From an uncultured Oscillospiraceae bacterium (lineage in GTDB: Bacteria; Bacillota; Clostridia; Oscillospirales; Oscillospiraceae), in contig CAJUPU010000027.1 in assembly GCA_910588495.1 (NCBI GenBank), forward strand, positions 1-42,802: 42,802 nucleotides of DNA. The letters are read 5' to 3'. Position numbers and translations under genes: made by a program. The notes under the pieces were generated by a model. That model searched no databases, was not told the origin of the DNA, and saw nothing but the letters and a program-made list of their open reading frames with translations. The stretch's first letter is position 1. Each line of letters starts with the position of its first letter. Positions 16,221-24,823 of this stretch are shown here, in pieces.

Positions 16221-16254
16221 GATCCACACCTCCTTGCGTTTCCTTGTGATGGTG

Positions 16255-16263
16255 AGTATAGCA
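16255..16263 (-). promoter_or_regulatory. extended -10 promoter of the DUF308-MMPL-LxxG operon
   Basis: On the minus strand TGC-TATACT (extended -10). The -35 position, TGGTAA, is weak. Lies about 35 bp before the TTG start codon. Confidence 0.55.
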
Positions 16264-16290
16264 GGGGGAAAAGCTCCTTACCATGGGCAG

Positions 16291-16324
16291 AAAAAGTCCC
16301 CGTGCCCAAAAAACAGGCACGGGG
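16291..16324 (-). terminator. terminator after the TetR gene
   Basis: CCCCGTGCC pairs with GGCACGGGG (16298-16306 with 16316-16324), followed on the minus strand by ACTTTTT. A similar CCGTGCC/GGCACGG hairpin lies nearby at about 16350-16381. Confidence 0.75.
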
Positions 16325-16331
16325 ATTGAGC

Positions 16332-16348
16332 TGTCTGAAATTCAGACA
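16332..16348. promoter_or_regulatory. 17-bp perfect palindrome, candidate TetR operator
   Basis: TGTCTGAAATTCAGACA is perfectly symmetric about its central base, the usual size and form of a TetR-family operator. It lies between the TetR stop codon and the DUF308-MMPL promoter, about 70 bp upstream of the -10 box. Confidence 0.5.
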
Positions 16349-16431
16349 CGGGACGGGCCCGTGCCTAAAAATTGGGCACGGACCTGTCCCGCGCGGGGAT
16401 CGTATTGGACGCAGAAGCTGTACCGACCGCC

Positions 16432-16974
16432 TCAGCGCCCCAGCGCCCGCACTCCGCTCTTTTGCAGGGCGCACACCCGGCGGAAGTAGCCGGCGATATC
16501 GCCCTTCATGCCGCCGTTGAGCCAGTCGATCACCGAGCCGAAGCAGGCGCACTTGTGGAGGCGGATCAGGGCGTCCAGGTCCGCCGGGTCCATGTCTTTC
16601 CCGGCGAACTCCGCGTTCAGGTAGGTAGACACGATGTATCCGCAGCCGTGCATCAGATACCGCTCGAACACGTCCCGGCTCAAGGAGTTGTAGACGTGGT
16701 AGATGGCCCGGCGGTCGTCCATCACCAGCTCGATCACCGCGTCGGCGCACTCCTCCACCGAGGACACGGTGGGGTGCTTTTGGATCAGGGCCTGGACCCG
16801 CTCCCCCACGATCTCCTCCACCAGGGCGGGCAGGTCCTCGAAGTGGTAGTAAAAGGAGTTGCGGTTGATGCCGCAGTCCTCCACGATATCCTTGACCGTT
16901 ATCTGGCTCAAGGGACGCTGGTTGAGCAGCTTCAAGAAGCTCTCCTTGATGGCTTTGCGGGTGAAATTTGCCAT
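16432..16974 (-). CDS. TetR/AcrR-family regulator
   Basis: 180 residues. The N-terminal helix-turn-helix reads ITVKDIVEDCGINRNSFYYHF (about residues 25-45), the classic TetR recognition region, followed by a helical ligand domain ending in VCALQKSGVRALGR. GGAGGT lies before the ATG at 16974. It is only 31 bp downstream of the chemoreceptor stop with no terminator between, so readthrough from that gene is possible. It is likely to control the DUF308-MMPL-LxxG operon that follows. Inducer unknown. Confidence 0.9.
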   Translation of the reverse strand: MANFTRKAIKESFLKLLNQRPLSQITVKDIVEDCGINRNSFYYHFEDLPALVEEIVGERVQALIQKHPTVSSVEECADAVIELVMDDRRAIYHVYNSLSRDVFERYLMHGCGYIVSTYLNAEFAGKDMDPADLDALIRLHKCACFGSVIDWLNGGMKGDIAGYFRRVCALQKSGVRALGR

Positions 16975-17005
16975 GGCGCACCTCCGGCGGGATGTTCGAG
17001 CGGGC

Positions 17006-19033
17006 TCACCGGACGCGGAAGCGGCCGATCAGGCCGTTCAGGGTCCTGGCCTGGCTGGAGAGCTCCTTGGACACCGCGGCGCTCTTCTCCGCGGCGGAGG
17101 AGTTGCTCTGCACCACGCCGGAGATCTCCCGGATGCCGTTCTCCACCAGGGCGATCATCTCCGACTGCTGCACGCTGGCGGCGGCGATCTCGTCCATCAG
17201 CTCCTTGATGGACTGCACGCAGTCCCGGATCACCTGCATGGCGGACACGGCCAGGGCGGTGGAGTCCGTCCCCGTCTTGACATCCTGGATGGAGCGGTCG
17301 ATGAGCCCGTTGGTGTTCTGGGCGGCCTGGGCGGACTTGGCGGCCAGGTTGCGCACCTCGTCGGCCACCACGGAGAAGCCCTTGCCCGCGCTCCCGGCCC
17401 GGGCGGCCTCCACCGCGGCGTTCAGCGCCAGGATGTTGGTCTGGAAGGCGATGTCCTCGATGGTCTTGATGATGGTGCCGATCTGGGCGGAGGACTGGTC
17501 GATGTTCCGGGTGGCCTGGGTGAGCTGGTCCATCTTGGTGTCCGCCTCGGCGGCGTAGCCGGTGGCCCGGTCCACCAGCTCGGCGGCGCTGCCGCAGCGC
17601 ACGGCGCTGGTCTGGATCTGGGAGGTGATGGCGGTCACATTGGTCACCAGCCCCTCGATGGAAGACGCCTGCTCCGTGGTGCCCTGGGCCAGGGCCTGAG
17701 CCCCCGCCGACACCCGCTCGGCGCTGGCGTCCACCTGGCCCGCCACCTGGGAGATGTCCCGGATCACGTCCACCAGGTTGGCCTGGATGGACTGGAGGCT
17801 GGCGGACAGCACCTTGAAGTCGCCTATGTACAGCGCCTCGTTCTTGGTCACGTCCACCGCCAGATCGCCCTGGGCCATCTCGCCCAGGATCCGCCCCACA
17901 TCGTCGATGGTCTCCCGCAGCGCGCCGCACACCCGGTGGGTGGTCTGGGCGATCATGCCCACCTCGTCGGTGCGGCCGTAGAACGCCTCCAGCTCCTGGT
18001 CGGCGGACAGGTTCAGATCCCCCAGCCGGCCGATGGCCCGCTCCACCACCATGAGGTCCCGGCCCTCCCGGCGGAGGATCAGCAGGGTGATCAGGATGAC
18101 GGCGGCGGCCATGGCGGCGCACAGCGCCCCCACCAGCACCCGCACAGTGGTCACCGCGCCGTATACCTGGGCGGCGCTGTTGCGGACCATGAACACCCAG
18201 CCCCGGTCCTTCAGGTACTTATACACCACCAGGCGGCTGACCCCTCCCTCATCCCGGTAGGAATAGGTGTTGGCCTGGGTGCCGCCGTCCGCCCGGATGC
18301 GGCCAATGATCTCCTGGTATCCCTTGTCGGCGGTCTCGGTGTTCAGCAGGGCCTCGTCCTCGTGGTAGAGGTACACCCCGGTGTCCACATTCAGGAACAC
18401 ATACTCGCTGTTGGGCAGACCCTTGATGTCCAGATCCAGCAGCGCGTCCATGAGGCTCTCGGCGTACACCCCCGCCCCCACATAGCCGATGCACCGCCCG
18501 TTCTCATAGACGGGGCAGTACATGGACAAGATCATGCTGCCGGTGCCCGGGGACTTCATGATGCCCAGATTGGTCAGCTCCCGGGTGGCCAGGATGGTGT
18601 CCTGGAAGGAGCGCAGCGAATCCCCCGAGCGGGTGGTCATGCCGATGGCCCCCTGGGAGGTGTGGGTGAGCACATGGGTGTCCGGCGTGGCGATGTACAG
18701 CCCCTCGAACACCCCCTTGACGGCGGCGAACTCCTCGGTGTACCGCTGGGCCCGGGCAGTCAGCGCCGGGTCGTCCGGCTCCAGCAGCAGCTCCCGGACC
18801 TCGCTGCCCAGGGCGAAAGCGGTCATATACTCCTCTGCGGAGCGCACATAGTCATCGATGATCACGGCCCGGGCCTCCACGGCGTCGGTCATCTGGTTGG
18901 TGATGTCGTTTTTCACCATGGCCGCGGTGTTGGTAGACACCACCAGCCACAGCAGGGTCATCCCCACCAGGGTGATGGCGGTGGTGACGATGCCGATCCG
19001 CGCGGCAAGCTTTTTCTTTCCAACAGCTCCCAT
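17006..19033 (-). CDS. methyl-accepting chemotaxis protein
   Basis: 675 residues. Membrane helix about 13-33, an extracellular dCache-type sensing domain (about 40-285, with GSMILSMYCPVYENGRCIGY and VYKYLKDRGWVFMV segments), second helix about 298-320, HAMP region, then a cytoplasmic signalling domain containing the hairpin tip AFQTNILALNAAVEAARAG and GFSVVADEVRNLA that contact CheA/CheW. GGGGAG precedes the ATG. A near-consensus promoter lies upstream. Ligand unknown; no flagellar or che genes are in the window, so motility is not shown. Confidence 0.95.
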   Translation of the reverse strand: MGAVGKKKLAARIGIVTTAITLVGMTLLWLVVSTNTAAMVKNDITNQMTDAVEARAVIIDDYVRSAEEYMTAFALGSEVRELLLEPDDPALTARAQRYTEEFAAVKGVFEGLYIATPDTHVLTHTSQGAIGMTTRSGDSLRSFQDTILATRELTNLGIMKSPGTGSMILSMYCPVYENGRCIGYVGAGVYAESLMDALLDLDIKGLPNSEYVFLNVDTGVYLYHEDEALLNTETADKGYQEIIGRIRADGGTQANTYSYRDEGGVSRLVVYKYLKDRGWVFMVRNSAAQVYGAVTTVRVLVGALCAAMAAAVILITLLILRREGRDLMVVERAIGRLGDLNLSADQELEAFYGRTDEVGMIAQTTHRVCGALRETIDDVGRILGEMAQGDLAVDVTKNEALYIGDFKVLSASLQSIQANLVDVIRDISQVAGQVDASAERVSAGAQALAQGTTEQASSIEGLVTNVTAITSQIQTSAVRCGSAAELVDRATGYAAEADTKMDQLTQATRNIDQSSAQIGTIIKTIEDIAFQTNILALNAAVEAARAGSAGKGFSVVADEVRNLAAKSAQAAQNTNGLIDRSIQDVKTGTDSTALAVSAMQVIRDCVQSIKELMDEIAAASVQQSEMIALVENGIREISGVVQSNSSAAEKSAAVSKELSSQARTLNGLIGRFRVR

Positions 19034-19101
19034 GAACGATCTCCCCCATCGGAACAGGTTTTGGGCGGGGCAGGTCCTCCGGCCCGCCGCCCGCGCCCTA
19101 T

Positions 19102-19130
19102 ATTATAGCGCATAGCCCCCGCCATGGCAA
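19102..19130 (-). promoter_or_regulatory. promoter of the chemoreceptor gene
   Basis: On the minus strand TTGCCA (19125-19130), 17-bp spacer, TATAAT (19102-19107). Confidence 0.8.
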
Positions 19131-19224
19131 GAGCTCTGTGGGGCCCCTGGGCGCATTTTTAGCCCTGCCCTGGCGGGCCCGCGCCCCCTCCCAGCTCCAC
19201 AGGGCGGGGCGCCTGCCTCCCCTA

Positions 19225-19253
19225 TGGACACATCCGCCCAAATGTGATATATT
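19225..19253 (+). promoter_or_regulatory. promoter of the GHKL kinase-LytTR operon
   Basis: TGGACA (19225-19230), 17-bp spacer, TATATT (19248-19253), about 34 bp before the kinase ATG. The rest of the 156-bp gap behind it shows only GC-rich sequence and the divergent chemoreceptor promoter. Confidence 0.7.
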
Positions 19254-19286
19254 GTTTCGATCGGCTCTATATAAGGAGGGACCGCC

Positions 19287-20636
19287 ATGCCCGCGCCTAT
19301 ACCTGTGTTCATTCTATCGGCATGCCTCGATTCCACGCTGGCCCACGCCGCGCTGGCGGCCTATCTGTTCGCCGTCCTGGATGAGCGCAGCTGGCGGCGG
19401 CTGAAAAAGCTGCCCGCCCTGCTCCCATCCCCGCTGGCCGCCGGCACGCTCAACGCACTGCTGTACTACGCCATCCCCGGCGGGGGGCTTCTCATCCGCT
19501 TCCTGGCCGGCTCCCTCAGTGCCGCGCTGGGCTGTACGCTGTGGACCCGGTGGGCCTGGGGGCTTGGATTCTGGCGGGCCCTCTCCGCCGTGTCCATGGC
19601 GGGCATATTCCAGATCGCCCTTACCACCCTGACTCAGTTTTTGTTCAACAACATATTCGTGGATAACGAGGGTCTCCAGTTTGCCGTGGTGCTATCCATC
19701 GCCTGTGCCGTCGTGCTGCTCTGCACCGCCCTGCTGTACCGCCTGGGCTTCGGCCGCAGGTTCCGCCTTCTGCTGGAGGAGGGCCCCCAACCCCGCAGAA
19801 TGGCCCTGTTTCTGTACGCCTTGGCCTGCGTCGTAGAGGCGTCCTACCTTCTCCACCGAGGGGTCTCTTCGGAGTTTTTTGCCCTGTATTACCTGATCGT
19901 CCTGGCGGCGGTGGGCCTGGCGGCGGGGCTGGTGCTCTATCTGGCCCAGTGGCTGGACGCCGCCCGGAAAATGGAGGCCCAGCGGGACGTCATCGCCCAG
20001 CAGCAGCTCTACGAGCGGGACCTGGAGGCCATCCGCCGGGAGGTGCGGGGCTTCCGCCACGACTACAAGAACCTGCTGGCGGGGCTGTCCCAGCAGGCGG
20101 ACGAGGGGGAGCTGGATGAGCTGCGCACCGCCTTGTCCCAGCTGGACGCGGGCTTCGACCGGCGCATCGGCGAGCAGATCCGCTCCTCCACCCAGATCGG
20201 CAATGTGCGCGTCCCCCAGGTGAGGAGCCTTTTGCTGTCCAAGCTTTCGGCCATGGGGGCCCGGGGGATCGACTGCCGCCTGGAGGTGCTCTACCCCGTG
20301 GAGCGGGTGGGGATGGACCCGTGGGACCTGGTGCGCTGCCTGGGCGTCCTGCTGGACAACGCCGCCGAGGCGGCGCTGGAGACGCCCGCGCCCTGGGTGG
20401 AGCTGGTGCTGCTGTCCCAGGGGGGCGCGCTGTCCCTGCGCCTGTCCAACCCCTACGCCGGGGCCATCGACCCGGACAAGATCTGGGCGGAGGGCCGCTC
20501 CACCAAGGGCGCGGGCCGGGGGCTGGGCCTGTCCGGCTGTCAGCGGATCTTGGCGGGCTATCCCAACGCCTCCTCCTCCACCAGCTGGGCGGGGGGCGTG
20601 TTCGTCCAGGAGCTGCTGGTGGAGGACAGGCCATGA
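19287..20636 (+). CDS. GHKL-type sensor histidine kinase (AgrC-like)
   Basis: 449 residues. The N-terminal 225 residues form about six membrane helices, the sensing part. The cytoplasmic part has the phospho-acceptor motif GFRHDYKNLL with His258, an N-box LLDNAAEAAL near 352-361 and a G-box KGAGRGLGLSGC. This is the AgrC/ComD layout for peptide-sensing kinases. AAGGAGGG precedes the ATG. The stop overlaps the start of the LytTR regulator gene (ATGA), so the two are a matched pair. No obvious AgrB or AgrD is present, so the signal is unknown. Confidence 0.92.
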   Translation: MPAPIPVFILSACLDSTLAHAALAAYLFAVLDERSWRRLKKLPALLPSPLAAGTLNALLYYAIPGGGLLIRFLAGSLSAALGCTLWTRWAWGLGFWRALSAVSMAGIFQIALTTLTQFLFNNIFVDNEGLQFAVVLSIACAVVLLCTALLYRLGFGRRFRLLLEEGPQPRRMALFLYALACVVEASYLLHRGVSSEFFALYYLIVLAAVGLAAGLVLYLAQWLDAARKMEAQRDVIAQQQLYERDLEAIRREVRGFRHDYKNLLAGLSQQADEGELDELRTALSQLDAGFDRRIGEQIRSSTQIGNVRVPQVRSLLLSKLSAMGARGIDCRLEVLYPVERVGMDPWDLVRCLGVLLDNAAEAALETPAPWVELVLLSQGGALSLRLSNPYAGAIDPDKIWAEGRSTKGAGRGLGLSGCQRILAGYPNASSSTSWAGGVFVQELLVEDRP

Positions 20637-21370
20637 TCCAGATCTATCTGTGCGACGACGATGAGTCCGTCCTCCACCAGATCAAGACCGCCCTGGAGTG
20701 GAAGATCTTCATGGAGGACTACGACATGGAGGTGGCCCTGGCCGCCGCCGGCCCCCAGGCGCTGCTGGAGGCGGTCCGGGACGGGAGCCGGAGCGTCTAT
20801 TTCCTGGACGTGGATCTGAAGGACGGGACGTGGGACGGCTTCACCCTGGGCCGGGAGCTGCGGCGGCGGGACCCCCACGGCACCCTGATCTACATCACCA
20901 GCTACGGCGATCTGGCCTGGCGGACCTTCCAGTACCACCTGGAGGCCTTCGACTACATCGTGAAGGAGGGGGAGCGCACCGGTTCCGCCGCCGCCCGGTG
21001 CCTGGAGGCGGTCCACGCCCGGCTGCTGTGCGAGCGCCGGGACCCGGCGCAGGTGTTCTCCCTGCGCGCCGGGGAGAGGACCCTCCACGTCCCCCTGGAC
21101 CAGATCCTCTTTTTCGAGACCGCCCCCAAGGCCCACCACGTGTACCTCCACACGGCGGACAGCCGCCTGGACTTCGTGGGCAGCCTGAACGAGCTGGAGG
21201 CCCAGCTGGGCGGGCGGTTCGTCCGGGTCCACCGGGCCTATCTGGCGGCGTGGGACAAGCTCCAGGCGGTGGACTGGAAGGGGAGCCGGGTCCGGGTGGG
21301 GGACCGGGAGTGCCCGCTGTCCCGGGCGGGGAAGGCCGCGCTGCGAAAAAAACTGGGCGGGGAGCCGTGA
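20633..21370 (+). CDS. LytTR-family response regulator (AgrA/ComE-like)
   Basis: 245 residues. Receiver domain with acidic pocket DDD at 8-10 and phospho-acceptor Asp59 in YFLDVDL; then a LytTR DNA-binding domain (about 140-245) with LDQILFFETAPKAHHVYL and GRFVRVHRAYLAAWDKL. LytTR proteins bind pairs of short direct repeats about two helical turns apart. Exactly such repeats (20-bp period, four copies) begin 17 bp after this gene, making it the likely activator of the small genes downstream. The ATG overlaps the kinase TGA. Confidence 0.93.
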   Translation: MIQIYLCDDDESVLHQIKTALEWKIFMEDYDMEVALAAAGPQALLEAVRDGSRSVYFLDVDLKDGTWDGFTLGRELRRRDPHGTLIYITSYGDLAWRTFQYHLEAFDYIVKEGERTGSAAARCLEAVHARLLCERRDPAQVFSLRAGERTLHVPLDQILFFETAPKAHHVYLHTADSRLDFVGSLNELEAQLGGRFVRVHRAYLAAWDKLQAVDWKGSRVRVGDRECPLSRAGKAALRKKLGGEP

Positions 21371-21387
21371 GGCCCCCCGCCCTTTCT

Positions 21388-21467
21388 GCCGTTCGGGAAG
21401 GATCCGTGCCGTCTGGGAAAGAGCCCCGCCCTCCGAGAAGGATCCCCGCCGTCTGGGAAATCTTTCC
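21388..21467 (+). repeat. four tandem direct repeats of 20-bp period, candidate LytTR binding array
   Basis: Copies start at 21388, 21408, 21428 and 21448. Cores are GCCGTTCGGGAAG, GCCGTCTGGGAAA, GCCCTCCGAGAAG and GCCGTCTGGGAAA; the first and third continue with GATCC. The last core ends just upstream of the -35 position of the next promoter. Confidence 0.8.
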
Positions 21468-21488
21468 CACCGGACCCCTCCGCCGTGG

Positions 21489-21494
21489 TATGCT
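21489..21494 (+). promoter_or_regulatory. -10 box of a probably activator-dependent promoter
   Basis: TATGCT lies 41 bp before the DUF6440 start codon. The -35 position (21466-21471, CCCACC) does not resemble TTGACA, as expected for a promoter needing an activator bound at the adjacent repeat array. Confidence 0.45.
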
Positions 21495-21534
21495 CTATCT
21501 CGCGGACGGGCGGGGCGGAAAGGAGGGCACGCGT

Positions 21535-21714
21535 ATGGCGAAGGACCGCTTCGTGGAAGTCTACTCTCAAGGCGTCACCAACGTGGAAAAGATCGTGGTG
21601 GACACCCAGACCGGCGTGAACTATATGCTGGCCTCGTCCACCCTGACGGCAGGCTGCGGCATAAGCGTCCTGGTGGACGCCGACGGCAAGCCCATCGTCA
21701 CCCCGGTGGGCTGA
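21535..21714 (+). CDS. small DUF6440-like protein
   Basis: 59 residues with the pattern RFVEVYSQGVTNVEKIVVD-TGVNYM ... LVDADGKPIV, which I recognise as the DUF6440 type of small Firmicutes proteins of unknown function. No signal peptide or membrane segment. AGGAGGG precedes the ATG. It is the first gene after the repeat array, so it is probably the main target of the LytTR regulator. It lacks the leader and charge pattern of a bacteriocin or autoinducing peptide. Confidence 0.75.
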   Translation: MAKDRFVEVYSQGVTNVEKIVVDTQTGVNYMLASSTLTAGCGISVLVDADGKPIVTPVG

Positions 21715-21803
21715 GTTCCCCCCACAGCCGGCACCGCAACGGACCGCGCCCCGCCCGCCCCACCCGAAAGACCAGATCCAACAGTTTTTAGGAGGTATGC
21801 ACC

Positions 21804-22280
21804 ATGGCACATGAAAACAAGATCAAAGAATATGCCCAGCAGGCCGGATACCAGCCGCTGGAGGGCCGCTGCATCCTGGTCCGGCCCGCCCCGGACAACC
21901 TCAGTGAAAAGATCTTCTCCTTCTTCAAGTCCTTTATGGAGTGCGATATGTGTGTGCTCCAAATGTGCGGGAACGAGCTGATCTTCCTCCCCTTCCACCG
22001 CGCGTGGGGCAGTCTGCGCAAGGACGTGTCCCTGGTCCTGCCCTATGGGGAGATCCAGTCGGTGGCGCTGGAGGACGACCTGCTCAACACGATCATCACC
22101 ATCCGGACGGACGACGACGAGATCCGCCTGACCACCCAGCAGGCGGCGCTGAGCGATTTCCGCACCACCGGCCTCCACGCCACCCAGTATGCCGGGGGCT
22201 ACAAGAACTGGCACAAGGAAAATATGGCGGGCACGCTGAAGGCCCTGACGGGGCTGGGGAGGCAGCAGGAAGCGGGGTAG
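21804..22280 (+). CDS. unknown protein, possibly PH/GRAM-like fold
   Basis: 158 residues, soluble, no signal peptide. The sequence alternates short beta-strand-like stretches (ELIFLPF, VSLVLPYGEIQSVALED, NTIITIRTDDDEIRLTT) with a C-terminal helix, reminiscent of bacterial PH-like domains, but I do not recognise the family. TAGGAGGT gives a strong ribosome site. It follows the DUF6440 gene by 89 bp without a terminator, so the pair is probably co-expressed under the LytTR array. Its TAG stop lies inside the terminator stem. Confidence 0.7.
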   Translation: MAHENKIKEYAQQAGYQPLEGRCILVRPAPDNLSEKIFSFFKSFMECDMCVLQMCGNELIFLPFHRAWGSLRKDVSLVLPYGEIQSVALEDDLLNTIITIRTDDDEIRLTTQQAALSDFRTTGLHATQYAGGYKNWHKENMAGTLKALTGLGRQQEAG

Positions 22281-22300
22281 GCTTTGCCTACCCCGCTTTT
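22270..22300 (+). terminator. terminator between converging genes
   Basis: A perfect 13-bp stem (22270-22282 with 22286-22298), loop TTT, and TTTT at the end. The stop codons of both converging genes (22278-22280 and 22288-22290) fall inside it. Confidence 0.85.
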
Positions 22301-23820
22301 CCCCCGCCGCCCCCGCCCCGCCGGAAGAGCAGCTCCTTCACGAAGGCCAGCTCGGGCGCCCGCCGGTAGGCGGCCAGGAACACCAGGTTGGGCGCCGCCG
22401 CGCACAGCAGCGCCTTGGCCGCGAAGCCCCCCACGCCCTCCCCCGTCGGCGCGCACAGCAGCTTGGTGAGCCCTCCGGCGGCGGCCGTCACCGCCAGACG
22501 GAGGAAATAGCGGGCGAAATACCCGCCGGGGGACTGCTCCAGCCCGTGGCGGTACAGCCCCAGCGGCTCGATCCAGAAGGGCATGGACACCGTGCTGATC
22601 AGCGTCCCGGCCAGGATCCCGGCGATCCCCCACCGCCGGGCCAGGGCGATGGACACGGTCAGATTCACCAGCGCCTCCAGGATGGATTTATAGCGCTCGT
22701 CCCAAAACAGGCCCATGACGCTCTTGGTGCTGGCCACCGGCACCCGCATACCGGCCAGGTAGAAGTTCACCACGATCAGCAGCACCGTGGCCGGGGGGAG
22801 CCGGTAGCCCCTGCCCAGCCACAGGTCGATGAAGGGATCGTAGAGGCACCACAAACACACGCTCATCCAGCCAATCAGCCATGCCGCGCAGAAGTCGAGG
22901 CGGCAAAAGGCCGTGCGCTTCTCCTCCAGCCCCGTCGTGGCGGCCAGACTGCCCAGGGCGGGCATCACCGCGTTGGACAGCGCCCCCACCGCCACGTTCA
23001 GCACGCCCCGGATCATCATGTAGTTGGAGTACAGCCCGGTGGTGGCCAGGCCCACGAATTTGGAGATCAGCAGGTTGTCCGTGCCGAACACCGCCACCGC
23101 CCCCACCCGGTGGAGGATCATGGCCCCCACGTTCCGGCGGATGTCCTCCGCCACCTCCGGGGGCAGGGGGCGGACCTCCCCCTCCCGCAGGAAGGGGCAC
23201 AGCCGATCGGCCTGGGCCGAGATGGCGGCGTTCTGGATCAGGGTGGCGGCGATGGCGATGCCCAGATAGAGCACATAGCTGTGGGTCAGCAGCAGCGCCG
23301 CCGCCTGCGCCCCGGTGGCGAACAGGGCCACTGCCGCCCGGATCGCGGCGTCGATGTATTTCTTCTGGTATACGAAGAGCAGGGTGGATCGATAGGACCA
23401 GAAATAGGACACCCCGGTGTTCACCACCGTGAGGGCGTAGATCAGGGGGATGTGGGGGATGTCCCGCGGCATCTCCTTCACGAAAAACCCCAAACATGGG
23501 GTGAGCGCCAGCCCCAGCGCCAGCACCGCCGCCCCCACCCACCGGTAGACCCGGCGGTACAGCCCGGCCAGGGACTTGATCAGCTCCGTGTCCCCCTGGG
23601 CCACGGGGCGGTACAGGCTGTAGGTGACGGACACCCCGAAGCCCAGCTCCGCCAGCGAGAGCATGGACAGGATGTCGGTGAACAGCCCGTTGAGGCCCAG
23701 ATACTCCCGTCCCAGCGCCAGCACGAACACCCGGCGGGAGATGAACTTCAGCCCGGCCAGGACCAGCTCGCTGGCCAGGATATACTTCAGGTTTTTCGCC
23801 ACGCTCCCTTTCCCGTCCAT
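22288..23820 (-). CDS. polysaccharide flippase (Wzx-like)
   Basis: 510 residues with 12-14 hydrophobic helices. The N-terminus (KNLKYILASELVLAGLKFISR, then REYLGLNGLFTDILSMLSLAELGFG) is that of Wzx/RfbX-type oligosaccharide flippases, which move lipid-linked repeat units across the membrane. It is the last gene of the polysaccharide locus, starting 9 bp after the preceding glycosyltransferase. The C-terminus ends in a Gly/Arg-rich tail. Identity of the glycan cannot be deduced. Confidence 0.9.
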   Translation of the reverse strand: MDGKGSVAKNLKYILASELVLAGLKFISRRVFVLALGREYLGLNGLFTDILSMLSLAELGFGVSVTYSLYRPVAQGDTELIKSLAGLYRRVYRWVGAAVLALGLALTPCLGFFVKEMPRDIPHIPLIYALTVVNTGVSYFWSYRSTLLFVYQKKYIDAAIRAAVALFATGAQAAALLLTHSYVLYLGIAIAATLIQNAAISAQADRLCPFLREGEVRPLPPEVAEDIRRNVGAMILHRVGAVAVFGTDNLLISKFVGLATTGLYSNYMMIRGVLNVAVGALSNAVMPALGSLAATTGLEEKRTAFCRLDFCAAWLIGWMSVCLWCLYDPFIDLWLGRGYRLPPATVLLIVVNFYLAGMRVPVASTKSVMGLFWDERYKSILEALVNLTVSIALARRWGIAGILAGTLISTVSMPFWIEPLGLYRHGLEQSPGGYFARYFLRLAVTAAAGGLTKLLCAPTGEGVGGFAAKALLCAAAPNLVFLAAYRRAPELAFVKELLFRRGGGGGGKAG

Positions 23821-23829
23821 CCCGCCGCC

Positions 23830-24819
23830 TCACTTTGTCCCCGGCCTCAGCCGCTTGACCCGGCCGTAGAGGGCGGCCGCCCCCCAAAAGACCGCCGCGC
23901 TGGCCCGCAGGGCCAGCACCGCCGCCCTGGTCTTTCTGTCCCGGCACAGCTCCAGCGCCTCCCGGCGAAACTGGCGGCGGACATGGTCCCGGAACCGCCT
24001 CAGATACCCCCACAGGGGCCCGTCCGCGCCCCCCTCCACCGCCTGCATGGCCAGCCGCGCGGCGGTGTCCACGGCGATCAGCCGGAAGCAGTCCGCCGTC
24101 TGCGGGGGGAACCAGCCGGGGGCGTCGGCGCAGATCTCCTCCAGCACCGGCAGCACGGCGCACCGCCGTTGGTCCACGCCGCTGTTGACCAAACTGCCCG
24201 GGCGGCGGGTATAGTGGTACAGCCGGCCGGGGATGTAGCTCACCCGCTCCACCCGCTTGAGCAGCTCATAGAAAAACACCAGGTCCTCGCAGCACACCGC
24301 CTCCCGGCGGAAGGGGACCGCCCGCACCAGCTCCATGGGGTAGAGCTTGCCCCACGCCGTCCACAAAAAGGGGGCGCGCCGGGCCAGGCACAGCGCCGCC
24401 TCCCCGGCGGAATAGACGGCGGCGGGGCCCGCCTCCAGCCCCATCCCCTCGTCCCCGCACACGCAGATCTCCGCCCCGGTCTCCCGCCTGCTGCGGTACA
24501 GCGCCTCTAAAAGCTCCGGCTCCACATGGTCGTCCGAGTCGATGAAAACGGCCAGCTCCCCCTCCGCCCGCTCCACCCCCGCGTTCCGGGCGGCGGACAG
24601 CCCCTGGTTGACGGGGAAGGCCGCATACCGGAACCGCCCGTCCCGGGCCGCCCAGGCCCGGCAGATCTCGCCCCCGCCGTCGGTGGAGGCGTCATCCACC
24701 AGCACCGCCTCCCAGTTGGGGTAGGTCTGGGCGGCGATGGAGCGCAGGCAGCGCTCCAGATAGGGCTCCACGTTATACACCGGCACGATCGCGCTGATCT
24801 TGGGATATCCCCCTTCCAC
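23830..24819 (-). CDS. family 2 glycosyltransferase
   Basis: 329 residues. GT-A domain at the N-terminus: ISAIVPVYNVEPYLERCL, LVDDASTDG, ARNAGVERAEGE and the DxD motif IDSDDHVEPELL; acceptor part includes CEDLVFFYELL. A C-terminal amphipathic or membrane-associated segment follows. The start is a GTG at 24819, 4 bp before the end of the neighbouring gene, with a G-rich ribosome site. It is strikingly similar to the next gene upstream throughout, so the two arose by duplication. It adds one sugar to the repeat unit. Confidence 0.92.
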   Translation of the reverse strand: MEGGYPKISAIVPVYNVEPYLERCLRSIAAQTYPNWEAVLVDDASTDGGGEICRAWAARDGRFRYAAFPVNQGLSAARNAGVERAEGELAVFIDSDDHVEPELLEALYRSRRETGAEICVCGDEGMGLEAGPAAVYSAGEAALCLARRAPFLWTAWGKLYPMELVRAVPFRREAVCCEDLVFFYELLKRVERVSYIPGRLYHYTRRPGSLVNSGVDQRRCAVLPVLEEICADAPGWFPPQTADCFRLIAVDTAARLAMQAVEGGADGPLWGYLRRFRDHVRRQFRREALELCRDRKTRAAVLALRASAAVFWGAAALYGRVKRLRPGTK

Positions 24820-24823
24820 GCCC

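Noticed and set aside
16221..16229. GTG at 16229 as the start of the DUF308 gene.
   Set aside because: It overlaps the AAGGAGG ribosome site; the TTG at 16220 has correct 8-bp spacing.
21535..21714. The small gene after the LytTR array as an autoinducing peptide or bacteriocin precursor.
   Set aside because: It has no double-Gly leader, signal peptide or amphipathic core, and its sequence fits a small globular DUF6440-type protein.
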